From CAZUQA01 sp964622375 (GTDB lineage Bacteria; Bacillota_I; Bacilli_A; Erysipelotrichales; Erysipelotrichaceae): 8,584 bases of DNA. This document shows positions 1 through 6,220 of the stretch, one piece after another (the first letter of the stretch is position 1; each line of letters opens with the position of its first letter). The stretch spans positions 1 through 8,584 of the forward strand of contig CAZUQA010000098.1 in the NCBI GenBank assembly GCA_964622375.1. The letters are read 5' to 3'. Position numbers and translations under genes: made by a program. Under the pieces are notes generated by a model, which was not told the origin of the DNA, made no database searches, and worked only from the letters and a program-made list of their open reading frames with translations.

Positions 1-3000
1 TAAGTGCTATCAAGGCGCAAGTGCCGAGGATGCATTTCTTTGATGGCTTTAGAACTTCGCACGAGGTGCAGAAGATTGAAATCATGGATCAAGACTTCAT
101 GGTTAGTTTGCTTGATAGTGAAGCTTTGGAAAATTATAAAGAGCGTTGTATGAATCCCCATACCAATCCGATTACCCGGGGTGGCGCAGAGAACGATGAC
201 ATCTATTTCCAAGGGAAAGAAGCCCAAAACCAGCATTATGATGCTGTAGCCGATATCGTTAATGAATATTTATTGAAAATAAGTGAACACACCGGTCGGG
301 AGTATAAACCCTTTACCTACTATGGGGCTAGTGATGCCACCGCAGTTATCATTGCCATGGGTTCGGTTACCGAAACCACAAAAGAAGTAGTTGATCAGCT
401 AAATAGCGAAGGCCGTAAAGTCGGTTTAATTAAGGTTCACTTGTATCGCCCTTTCTCGGCAAAGTATCTGAGAGCGGTTTTACCGGCAACTGTTAGTAAG
501 GTAGCAGTGCTGGATCGCACTAAAGAAATTGGAGCCAGAGAACCACTGTACCTCGATGTTTACAATGTTTTAAAGGGTTATGGTAATGTTGAAACAATAA
601 TCGGCGGACGTTATGGATTGAGTTCCAAGGATACCCAACCTCGCGATATCAAAGCGGTTTATGATAATTTAGACAAAGAAGTACCACTGGATGGCTTTAC
701 TATTTCTATCGTCGATGATGTTACCAAGCTGTCTTTACCGGCTGATCCGGATTTCTACATCAGCAGTGACTATACCTCTTGTCTTTTCTATGGCTTAGGT
801 TCGGATGGCACCGTGTCAGCTAATAAAAACTCAATTAAAATAATTGGAGATAATACTGATCTCTATGCCCAAGCATATTTTGCCTATGATTCCAAGAAAG
901 CCGGGGGAGCGACACGTTCACATTTGCGTTTTGGTCCTAAGCCGATAAAATCGACTTACTATATTCAAAATGCTGACTTCATCTCCTGCTCTTTAGATGC
1001 CTATCTTTTAAAATATGATATGTTACGCAACCTAAAAAAAGGCGGAACTTTCTTATTGAGCACCACCTTTGCACCGGAAGAGATTGAAGAGCATTTACCC
1101 AATCGTATTAAAGCACAACTGGCCAAGAAAAATGCGAAGTTCTACATTATCGATGCAGTCGGTATTGCGGAAAAAATCGGTATGGGCCGGCGCACTAATA
1201 CCATACTTCAGTCCAGTTTCTTTGCTTTAAATGAACAGATCATCCCTTATCAAGATGCTTTAAAATACATGAAAGATGCTGCCAAGTATACCTATGGAAA
1301 ACGCGGTGATGAAATTGTCGAACTCAACTATGTAGCAATTGACAGTGGTAAAGATGCTTTAGTAGAAATCGCCGTTAAACCCGAGTGGGCTGAACTGCCT
1401 TACAACAGAACGCGGCACAGCATCGGTGATGAATACTTTGATGAACATGTCATGGCCATCAATTCTTTGGAAGGCTATGATTTACCGGTCAGTGCTTTCA
1501 CTAAACATGGAGTGATGGATGGCTCTTTCAACAACAACATCACTTTCTACGAAAAACGGACAATTGCCACCCAAGTGCCGCAGTGGCACAGTGAAAACTG
1601 TATTCAGTGTGGCTTTTGTAGTTATGTTTGTCCCCACGGTACTATCAGAACCTTATTGTTGACTGATGAAGAAGTTAAGAAAGCCCCGCAAGAATTTACC
1701 ACGGTAAAACCTATGGGTCAAGGAGAAGTGGCCGAACTCAATTATTGTGTCAGCGTTTCTCCGGATAACTGCGTAGGTTGCGGGCTCTGTGTTGTTGAGT
1801 GTCCAGGTAAACAAGGCAACAAAGCTTTGAGCATGGAAGATATCAACACCCAACTGGATAAAGCACCCTTAGCTGATTATCTCTATAAAAAATGTACTTA
1901 TAAACCTCAATATTTCCCAACCAATACCGTCAAAGGCAGCCAGTTCTTGATGCCTTACTTTGAGGTCAGTGGGGCCTGTGCCGGTTGTGGTGAAACCCCT
2001 TACTACAAATTGGCTTCCCAGCTCTTTGGCCGGGATATGATGATAGCCAACGCTACCGGTTGTTCTTCTATCTATTGCGGCAGCACGCCTTCAACGCCTT
2101 TTGTCAAAGACGAAAATGGGGAAGGTATCGCCTGGGCCAACAGTCTCTTTGAAGACAATGCGGAATATGGCTTCGGTATGCGCATCGCCCAAAACTATAA
2201 AGAGAGTCAAATCATGCGGATTCTGGAGAATAACCTGGATAAGCTGGATGAAAAAGAAAAAGCCGTCGCCCAAGAGTACTTAGCAAACAAAGGTAATCGG
2301 GCGATTGAGAGAAAACTCTATGTTGATTTAGTTAAGTTGGCTGATGGCAAACTACCGCAGCTAAAAGAATTCCAACGTGATTTCATTGCTAAATCGGTGT
2401 GGATTGTCGGTGGCGATGGTTGGGCCTACGATATCGGTTATGGTGGTTTAGACCATGTCATCGCTAATGACCTTGATGTTAATATTCTGGTTTTGGATAC
2501 CGAGGTCTACTCCAATACCGGGGGACAATCCTCCAAAGCTTCACAAGCCGGCTCGATTGCGAAATTTGCCGCCGGTGGCAAGAAGTTAGCTAAAAAAGAT
2601 TTAGGACAGATTGCTATGGCCTACGGACATGTCTATGTTGCTTCCATTGCCATGGGCGCCAACCGTATCCAAACTATCAAAGCTTTTATTGAAGCGGAAG
2701 CTTATAAAGGACCGTCGGTAATCTTAGCCTACTCACCATGCGCCGAACATGGAATTAAAGGTGGCTTGGCTAATCACCAAATCGTGCAGAAAGCCGCCGT
2801 GGAGTGTGGCTACTGGCCCTTGTACCGTTTCAATCCTGAGGCAGAGAAACCCTTGACTTTAGATTTCGCCAATCCGGACTTCAGTAAGTTTGCCGCTTTC
2901 TTAGACAACGAAACCCGTTTCAATATGTTACCCAGTGTCAACGCTGAACAAGCTGAGTTCTTGTTGGAAAAAACCCGAGCTGATGCGGAAAAGCGTTGGA

Positions 3001-3026
3001 ATCGCTTAAAGAAATTGGCTGAATAA
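1..3026 (+). CDS. nifJ: pyruvate:ferredoxin (flavodoxin) oxidoreductase, 5' end outside window
   Basis: Single-chain PFOR: oxidises pyruvate with CoA to acetyl-CoA and CO2 in the cytoplasm and passes electrons to ferredoxin or flavodoxin. The frame is open to the window edge, so the GTG at 21 is internal. About 1007 residues are visible; the family is usually near 1170-1200, so roughly 170-190 N-terminal residues are missing. Numbering from the first full codon (position 3): HFFDGFRTSHE (11-21) is the end of the N-terminal thiamine-diphosphate domain; the CoA-side domain (about 106-200) and gamma domain (about 256-430) follow. Two [4Fe-4S] ferredoxin motifs use C533/536/539/543 and C590/593/596/600. 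The proximal cluster uses C659, C662, C687 and C913, with spacing as in Desulfovibrio africanus PFOR. The C-terminal TPP domain carries GDGW (D805), Mg ligands T833 and V835, and NTGGQSS from 838. All visible catalytic residues are intact. A terminator follows at once, so it ends its transcript. Confidence 0.97.
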   Translation, partial: SAIKAQVPRMHFFDGFRTSHEVQKIEIMDQDFMVSLLDSEALENYKERCMNPHTNPITRGGAENDDIYFQGKEAQNQHYDAVADIVNEYLLKISEHTGREYKPFTYYGASDATAVIIAMGSVTETTKEVVDQLNSEGRKVGLIKVHLYRPFSAKYLRAVLPATVSKVAVLDRTKEIGAREPLYLDVYNVLKGYGNVETIIGGRYGLSSKDTQPRDIKAVYDNLDKEVPLDGFTISIVDDVTKLSLPADPDFYISSDYTSCLFYGLGSDGTVSANKNSIKIIGDNTDLYAQAYFAYDSKKAGGATRSHLRFGPKPIKSTYYIQNADFISCSLDAYLLKYDMLRNLKKGGTFLLSTTFAPEEIEEHLPNRIKAQLAKKNAKFYIIDAVGIAEKIGMGRRTNTILQSSFFALNEQIIPYQDALKYMKDAAKYTYGKRGDEIVELNYVAIDSGKDALVEIAVKPEWAELPYNRTRHSIGDEYFDEHVMAINSLEGYDLPVSAFTKHGVMDGSFNNNITFYEKRTIATQVPQWHSENCIQCGFCSYVCPHGTIRTLLLTDEEVKKAPQEFTTVKPMGQGEVAELNYCVSVSPDNCVGCGLCVVECPGKQGNKALSMEDINTQLDKAPLADYLYKKCTYKPQYFPTNTVKGSQFLMPYFEVSGACAGCGETPYYKLASQLFGRDMMIANATGCSSIYCGSTPSTPFVKDENGEGIAWANSLFEDNAEYGFGMRIAQNYKESQIMRILENNLDKLDEKEKAVAQEYLANKGNRAIERKLYVDLVKLADGKLPQLKEFQRDFIAKSVWIVGGDGWAYDIGYGGLDHVIANDLDVNILVLDTEVYSNTGGQSSKASQAGSIAKFAAGGKKLAKKDLGQIAMAYGHVYVASIAMGANRIQTIKAFIEAEAYKGPSVILAYSPCAEHGIKGGLANHQIVQKAAVECGYWPLYRFNPEAEKPLTLDFANPDFSKFAAFLDNETRFNMLPSVNAEQAEFLLEKTRADAEKRWNRLKKLAE

Positions 3027-3031
3027 TCAAT

Positions 3032-3055
3032 AAAAACAAGCGCAAGCTTGTTTTT
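3032..3055 (+). terminator. intrinsic terminator of nifJ
   Basis: A perfect 10-bp stem (AAAAACAAGC with GCTTGTTTTT) closes a 4-base GCAA loop, which is a GNRA-type tetraloop. The 3' arm ends in five T. It begins 5 bases after the nifJ stop codon. The A-run at the 5' side makes it symmetric, so it could also stop transcription on the minus strand. Confidence 0.88.
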
Positions 3056-3080
3056 AGCGAAATAAATTGAAATAATGATG

Positions 3081-3100
3081 TTTGACTTACAGTAGTCGAA
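3081..3100. promoter_or_regulatory. possible operator: imperfect palindrome upstream of the -10
   Basis: TTTGACT and AGTCGAA flank a 6-base centre (TACAGT) and match as inverted repeats at 6 of 7 positions. The palindrome covers the only -35-like hexamer and ends 7 bases before the TG of the extended -10. That is a reasonable place for a repressor or activator, but no regulator is known for it and chance is possible. Confidence 0.25.
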
Positions 3101-3107
3101 GAATTTT

Positions 3108-3116
3108 TGGTATGAT
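3108..3116 (+). promoter_or_regulatory. extended -10 promoter for the glycosyltransferase/Fpg-like operon
   Basis: TGG followed by TATGAT (3111-3116) is an extended -10 element with 5 of 6 matches to TATAAT. A good -35 hexamer, TTGACT, lies at 3082-3087, but the 23-base spacer is too long for normal use, so the TG motif probably carries the promoter. The expected start site near 3123 gives a leader of about 12 bases that contains AGGA (3126-3129), 5 bases before the ATG at 3135. The promoter lies between the nifJ terminator and the next gene, which fits a separate transcript. Confidence 0.6.
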
Positions 3117-3134
3117 GGAAGCGTTAGGATAAAA

Positions 3135-4136
3135 ATGAAAGTACTATTATATTTTGAAGCAGAAAAACTAATCCAAACTTCAGGCATCGGCCGAGCTTTT
3201 ATGCACCAAAAAGAAGCCCTGACTAAAGTCGGAGTGGAATACACCGTAGATCCTAAGGACAACTATGATATTTTGCATATCAATACCGTGGGACCAAACA
3301 GTTCTTTTATTATCAGTGAAGCTAAAAAAGAAGGTAAAAAGATTGTCTATCATGCCCATTCGACAGAAGAGGATTTCCGTAACTCTTTTGTGCTTTCCAA
3401 TACTCTGGCGCCACTATTTAAGAAGTATCTTATTAAGCTTTATTCCAGTGCCGACTTGATACTGACACCAACCCCCTATTCCAAAGAGTTGATCAAAAAC
3501 TATGGAATCAAAGTACCGATTCAGGACATCAGTAACGGCATCGACTTAAGTCGCTTTGTGTATAATCAAGATAAAGTCGCTGCTTTTCGCCGTTATTTTG
3601 GTTTGAGTAAAGACAAAAAGGTGGTAATCGCGGTGGGCTTGTATTTTGAAAGAAAAGGCATAATTGACTTCATGAAAGTAGCTAAAGAACTGTCGGACTA
3701 TCAGTTTATCTGGTTTGGTTTTACCCCACTATATTCGATACCACGCCACATTCAGGAAGCGGTAAAAAACCATCCCGACAATGTTGTTTTACCGGGTTAT
3801 GTCAAAGGAGCGGTAATTGAGGGGGCTTTTATGTCAGCTGATTGTTTCTTCTTTCCCAGTTTCGAGGAAACCGAAGGCATTGTGGTCTTAGAAGCATTGG
3901 CGGCGCGCCAACAAGTACTAATTAGAGATATTGAAGTTTATAATCCTTGGATGGTCGATAAACACAACTGTTATAAAGCGGATTCAGTGGCTGATTTCAC
4001 GACGAAACTACAAGCTATTGTCGAGAAAAAACTACCATCAGTCAGTGAAGCCGGCTACCAAACAGCAACAATCAAGAGTATCGAAAATGTTGGCTTGATG
4101 CTAAAAACCGCCTATGAAAGAGTCATGGAACTATAA
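3135..4136 (+). CDS. family 4 glycosyltransferase, CpoA-like glycolipid (diglycosyl-diacylglycerol) synthase
   Basis: A 333-residue GT4 (GT-B fold) retaining glycosyltransferase. The N-terminal acceptor domain has the glycine loop SGIGR (16-20) and HAHS (73-76). The C-terminal nucleotide-sugar domain has SNGID (133-137), GLYFERKG (168-175; R173 and K174 are in the position that contacts the donor phosphates) and the GT4 signature E-x7-E at E245-E253. There is no signal peptide or membrane segment, so it should act at the inner face of the membrane. Its opening (MKVLLYFEAE) and overall layout resemble streptococcal CpoA, which adds a second hexose to monoglucosyl-diacylglycerol. That identity is from memory of the family, and the sugar and acceptor are inferred. 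ATG 3135 is preceded by AGGA. The next gene starts 12 bases after its stop, forming an operon. The monoglucosyl-diacylglycerol synthase that usually accompanies CpoA is not in the window. Confidence 0.85.
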   Translation: MKVLLYFEAEKLIQTSGIGRAFMHQKEALTKVGVEYTVDPKDNYDILHINTVGPNSSFIISEAKKEGKKIVYHAHSTEEDFRNSFVLSNTLAPLFKKYLIKLYSSADLILTPTPYSKELIKNYGIKVPIQDISNGIDLSRFVYNQDKVAAFRRYFGLSKDKKVVIAVGLYFERKGIIDFMKVAKELSDYQFIWFGFTPLYSIPRHIQEAVKNHPDNVVLPGYVKGAVIEGAFMSADCFFFPSFEETEGIVVLEALAARQQVLIRDIEVYNPWMVDKHNCYKADSVADFTTKLQAIVEKKLPSVSEAGYQTATIKSIENVGLMLKTAYERVMEL

Positions 4137-4148
4137 AGGAGATCAACG

Positions 4149-4988
4149 ATGTTAGAAATACCGGAAGCCAAAGTTTTAGCTGAGCAACTAAACCAAACTA
4201 TTGAGGGCAAGCTCATTGACCAAGTGATGGTTTTGACCTCGCCTCATCGCTTTACTTTTTTCGGTGAGGATAAAGACAGTTATGAAAGCTATATTAAGGG
4301 CAAAAAAATCGGTAAAGCAACAAACTACGGGGGTCAAGTAGAAATTGCGATTGAGAACTATCGTCTGTTATTCGGCGATGGTACCAATTTACGCTTTTAT
4401 GAGGCACATGAGCCAAAACCGGACAAGCACCAGTTTTACTTAGGTTTTAGTGATGGTACGGCATTAGCGGTCACGGTGGCTATGTATGGCTTTATCCGAG
4501 TCTTTAAAGAAGGGACAAATGATAATCCGTTCTATTTGGTTGCCAAAGAAAGAGTATCTCCTTTAGCTGAGGAATTTGATTTGACTTATTTTAAAGCACT
4601 GGTGAGCCAGGCTAAGCTAGATAAACCCAGTTTAAGTTTGAAAGGTTTATTAGCCACCGAACAACGGATACCGGGCTTAGGGAATGGTTGTAGTCATGAT
4701 ATTCTGTTTACCGCCAAACAACATCCAAAATCCAAGCTGAGTAAGTTGACCGACAGCGAAATTGCCGACCTTTTTATGGCTACAAAAACCGTACTAAAAA
4801 AGATGAGCGTTGAAGGTGGGCGCGATATAGAGAAAGACCTGTTTGGCAATAACGGGGCTTATCGTTGTTTGCTGAGCAGTAAAACCTTTAAAGAACCCTG
4901 TCCTGTTTGTCAAGGTAAGATTAGCCGGCAAGCATTTTTAGGTGGGAATATATACTTTTGCCCAAACTGTCAAAAAGAGAAGTTATAA
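4149..4988 (+). CDS. Fpg/Nei-family DNA glycosylase-like protein lacking the catalytic N-terminal proline
   Basis: A 279-residue protein with the full Fpg/Nei layout: N-terminal MLEIPEAK, beta-sandwich domain, helix-two-turn-helix (about 168-193, containing IPGLGNG), the GGRDIEKDLFG segment (223-233) and a C-terminal zinc finger with C251, C254, C271 and C274. Canonical enzymes excise oxidised bases using proline 2 as the nucleophile (MPELPE); here residue 2 is leucine, while E3, P5 and E6 are kept. The RGK that carries Lys57 in Fpg reads GGQ (61-63), and the zinc-finger GR(G/S)T reads GGNI (265-268), so the phosphate-binding arginine is also gone. The fold is clear, but glycosylase/lyase activity by the standard mechanism is doubtful. 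Related proline-less proteins occur in other Bacillota, as far as I recall. A strong ribosome-binding site, AAAGGAG (4135-4141), overlaps the stop of the preceding gene, so translation is probably coupled. Confidence 0.85.
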   Translation: MLEIPEAKVLAEQLNQTIEGKLIDQVMVLTSPHRFTFFGEDKDSYESYIKGKKIGKATNYGGQVEIAIENYRLLFGDGTNLRFYEAHEPKPDKHQFYLGFSDGTALAVTVAMYGFIRVFKEGTNDNPFYLVAKERVSPLAEEFDLTYFKALVSQAKLDKPSLSLKGLLATEQRIPGLGNGCSHDILFTAKQHPKSKLSKLTDSEIADLFMATKTVLKKMSVEGGRDIEKDLFGNNGAYRCLLSSKTFKEPCPVCQGKISRQAFLGGNIYFCPNCQKEKL

Positions 4989-4990
4989 TT

Positions 4991-5072
4991 AAAGCAGAGA
5001 TTTAGTGCAACCTTAGATTACATGGATGAAATCATCTAACTAAAATAGCAGTGTTTTATTCTCTGCTTTTTT
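4991..5072 (+). terminator. long inverted-repeat terminator of the glycosyltransferase/Fpg-like operon
   Basis: A perfect 10-bp stem (AAAGCAGAGA at 4991-5000 with TCTCTGCTTT at 5060-5069) runs into six T (5067-5072), 2 bases after the stop codon. The 59-base loop is itself ordered. TTTAG (5001-5005) pairs with CTAAA (5040-5044), and TTAGAT (5013-5018) pairs with ATCTAA (5034-5039), giving a nested, bulged hairpin of 21 pairs. It lies between convergent genes. The loop is long for a simple terminator, so folding may depend on the inner stems. Confidence 0.6.
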
Positions 5073-5089
5073 ACAGAATACTGCTTTTT
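5043..5089. terminator. second, interleaved hairpin between the convergent genes
   Basis: AGCAGT (5047-5052) pairs with ACTGCT (5080-5085). With one bulged T the stem extends to AAA/TTT, for 9 pairs. On the plus strand it ends in a five-T run (5085-5089). On the minus strand it is followed by ATTTTAG, so it may also stop transcription of the EIIC gene. Its 5' arm lies in the loop of the 4991-5069 stem and its 3' arm lies beyond it, so the two stems would form a pseudoknot or compete. Confidence 0.4.
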
Positions 5090-5136
5090 CAGTAATATAC
5101 TTATACACCTTGTTATCCTCGTTCTTTTCAAATCAC

Positions 5137-5916
5137 TTAGTCATTTTCGGCTTTTCGAATTGGGGCTTTACAAAGGACATGAAGAAAAGCAAAAGAAAGA
5201 CCTATTAGAAAAAGGAAAGTAGTATTTACTTTGAAAAACGCATAAAAGAAAAATCCGATAACTAAGTAAGGCCAAAATCGCTTGAGATCCATTCTACTCA
5301 GCAACATAGCAAATCCTACTGCCGGCAAAGCACTACCCACTACCTCAAGTCCCCGGACAATAGAGTAGTACTCCCAAAGCCAGTCCGTAAAAAATGTAGG
5401 CCGACCCGAATTTTTTGTATCATAATAAAGGATTAAAAAAAGAAACACAGGAATCGCTTGTGATATAAACCAACTGGTAACCCCCATTAAAGTCCATTTC
5501 TCGAAGCTTTTTAGGCTATTTCGCGCCAATGCCCTGTCTGCTTTTTGTTGGAAAATAGTGTTCGTCATTCGGCAAACTTGATCAAAGATCTTTGTCAAAA
5601 TGTCGATATTTATTGCCACTATCGGACCAACACTTATTCCTAAGCCAAAATACCCCAGTCTTTCTGAAAAGAAGACTGAAAACATGGCAACTAGTGCCAT
5701 ATCTGGTTGCCAATCGATATCAAAATAACTCCAATCACTTAACTCGAAAAATATCCAATAAGTAGCTACACGAAATCCAAGATTGATATCACCAACAACC
5801 AAGCCAGACACCAAACTCGTAGTAAGAATTCCACGAAAGTTCAAGCCGCTTAGCTTCAGTACTCTTGTTAAACCCAGCCAAACGCTTAGAACGACGGCAA
5901 TAAGATATGTATTCAT
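5137..5916 (-). CDS. PTS system EIIC component, mannose/fructose/sorbose family (orphan, divergent)
   Basis: A 259-residue membrane protein with hydrophobic segments near 2-20, 28-60, 74-110, 142-168, 188-208 and 212-250. Family signatures are SGLVVGD (37-43), GISVGPI (93-99), the cytoplasmic QQKADRAL (123-130) and, most clearly, GLEVVGSALPAVGFAMLL (189-206). EIIC-Sor proteins form the sugar channel with IID and receive phosphate through IIA/IIB; length 240-270 is normal, so this copy is full length. No IIA, IIB or IID gene lies in the window, and the usual glycine-rich region after VVGD is replaced by FRVATYWIFFELSDW, so substrate and activity are unknown. ATG 5916 is preceded by GGTGGGG (5922-5928) at 5 bases. 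No clear promoter is visible just upstream; transcription might come through from tRNA-Thr. It converges on the Fpg-like gene. Confidence 0.82.
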   Translation of the reverse strand: MNTYLIAVVLSVWLGLTRVLKLSGLNFRGILTTSLVSGLVVGDINLGFRVATYWIFFELSDWSYFDIDWQPDMALVAMFSVFFSERLGYFGLGISVGPIVAINIDILTKIFDQVCRMTNTIFQQKADRALARNSLKSFEKWTLMGVTSWFISQAIPVFLFLILYYDTKNSGRPTFFTDWLWEYYSIVRGLEVVGSALPAVGFAMLLSRMDLKRFWPYLVIGFFFYAFFKVNTTFLFLIGLSFAFLHVLCKAPIRKAEND

Positions 5917-5934
5917 CTGTACCCCACCAGTTGC

Positions 5935-6024
5935 TTAGGCAAATATCTTGCTAGCATAAGTTCTGACCCGTTTTTTGGGAAATAGACCAATTATTAAAGC
6001 TTTTGGTGCAAAAGCATAGCGCAT
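5935..6024 (-). CDS. possible 29-residue leader or remnant ORF upstream of the EIIC gene
   Basis: ATG 6024 opens a 29-codon frame beginning MRYAFAPKALIIGLF and ending in a basic tail (KKRVRTYASKIFA) before TAA. It stops 18 bases before the EIIC start, and that gap contains the EIIC ribosome-binding site, so the two would be translated in series. Composition is protein-like: a short hydrophobic core, then lysines and arginines. No strong ribosome-binding site precedes it (only GAGAAAG at 6032-6038). It could be a small membrane-associated peptide, a leader peptide, or the C-terminal scrap of a lost gene. I do not recognise the family. Confidence 0.3.
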   Translation of the reverse strand: MRYAFAPKALIIGLFPKKRVRTYASKIFA

Positions 6025-6054
6025 AACTAAACTTTCTCAGAATGTAGGCAAATA
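5936..6054. repeat. 10-bp direct repeats TAGGCAAATA, each followed by AGTTCTG
   Basis: TAGGCAAATA occurs at 5936-5945 and at 6045-6054, 109 bases apart. Each copy is followed by AGTTCTG, after a 12-to-13-base insertion in the first copy and directly in the second, where the two words overlap. This suggests an old partial duplication in the EIIC leader region, or paired protein-binding sites. Confidence 0.35.
5999..6015 (-). promoter_or_regulatory. perfect hairpin inside the EIIC leader region
   Basis: GCTTTTG and CAAAAGC form a perfect 7-bp stem around a 3-base loop, inside the 29-codon frame. On the minus strand it is followed by TTTAATAATT, a weak T-tract. It could act as an attenuator or a leaky terminator for transcripts coming from tRNA-Thr. 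The U-tract is poor, so termination is uncertain. Confidence 0.3.
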
Positions 6055-6143
6055 GTTCTGGCGCTCTTTACAAACAAAGTGAGGATACCAGCTAAGTATT
6101 TACCTTCTACCCCATAAAGTGTTTTTTGTTTGTGTATAGAGAT
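6027..6143 (-). pseudogene. possible decayed coding remnant between tRNA-Thr and the small ORF
   Basis: One minus-strand frame is open from the tRNA 3' end (about 6143) to TAG at 6027-6029 and reads like real protein (LYGVEGKYLAGILTLFV, then KSARTICLHSEKV). It has no ATG; TTG at 6077 is the only weak start. Immediately downstream, in another frame, comes the 29-codon frame starting at 6024. Together they look like the C-terminal end of one gene split by a frameshift, with the rest missing upstream where the tRNA now lies. This is inference from residue composition only; no family is recognised. Confidence 0.22.
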
Positions 6144-6144
6144 T

Positions 6145-6220
6145 TGGTGCCGACTACAAGACTTGAACTTGCGACCTACGCGTTACGAGTGCGTTGCTCT
6201 ACCGACTGAGCTAAGTCGGC
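6145..6220 (-). tRNA. tRNA-Thr (anticodon CGT, reads ACG)
   Basis: On the minus strand a complete 76-base cloverleaf is present: acceptor GCCGACT/AGTCGGC, U8-A9, D-arm GCTC/GAGC with loop AGTCGGTA, anticodon loop CTCGTAA, variable loop AGGTC, T-arm GCAAG/CTTGT with loop TTCAAGT, discriminator A and encoded CCA. The anticodon CGT, the acceptor sequence and the discriminator are typical of bacterial tRNA-Thr. The anticodon stem ACGCA/CGCGT has an A31-C39 mismatch next to the loop; the other four pairs are Watson-Crick. The T-stem ends in one G-U pair. No convincing terminator follows directly, so the transcript may run on toward the EIIC gene. Confidence 0.96.

Noticed and set aside
21..23. GTG at 21 as the start of nifJ
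   Set aside because: The frame continues upstream to the window edge with in-family sequence, and GTG encodes an internal valine just before the conserved HFFDGFRTSHE.
2810..3262. A 150-codon minus-strand frame across the nifJ end and the start of the glycosyltransferase gene
   Set aside because: It is the reverse shadow of two strongly conserved coding regions and passes through the terminator and promoter between them. Its product shows no motif.
5040..5108. A 22-codon minus-strand frame starting GTG 5108 with AGGA 7 bases upstream, just after the EIIC gene
   Set aside because: It runs through the interleaved terminator stems, its lysine-rich product follows from those A-rich repeats, and short frames with a chance AGGA are common. 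I do not call it a gene.
6145..6220. tRNA-Thr as an active integration site
   Set aside because: No second copy of the tRNA 3' end, no integrase and no mobile-element genes are visible on either side within the window.
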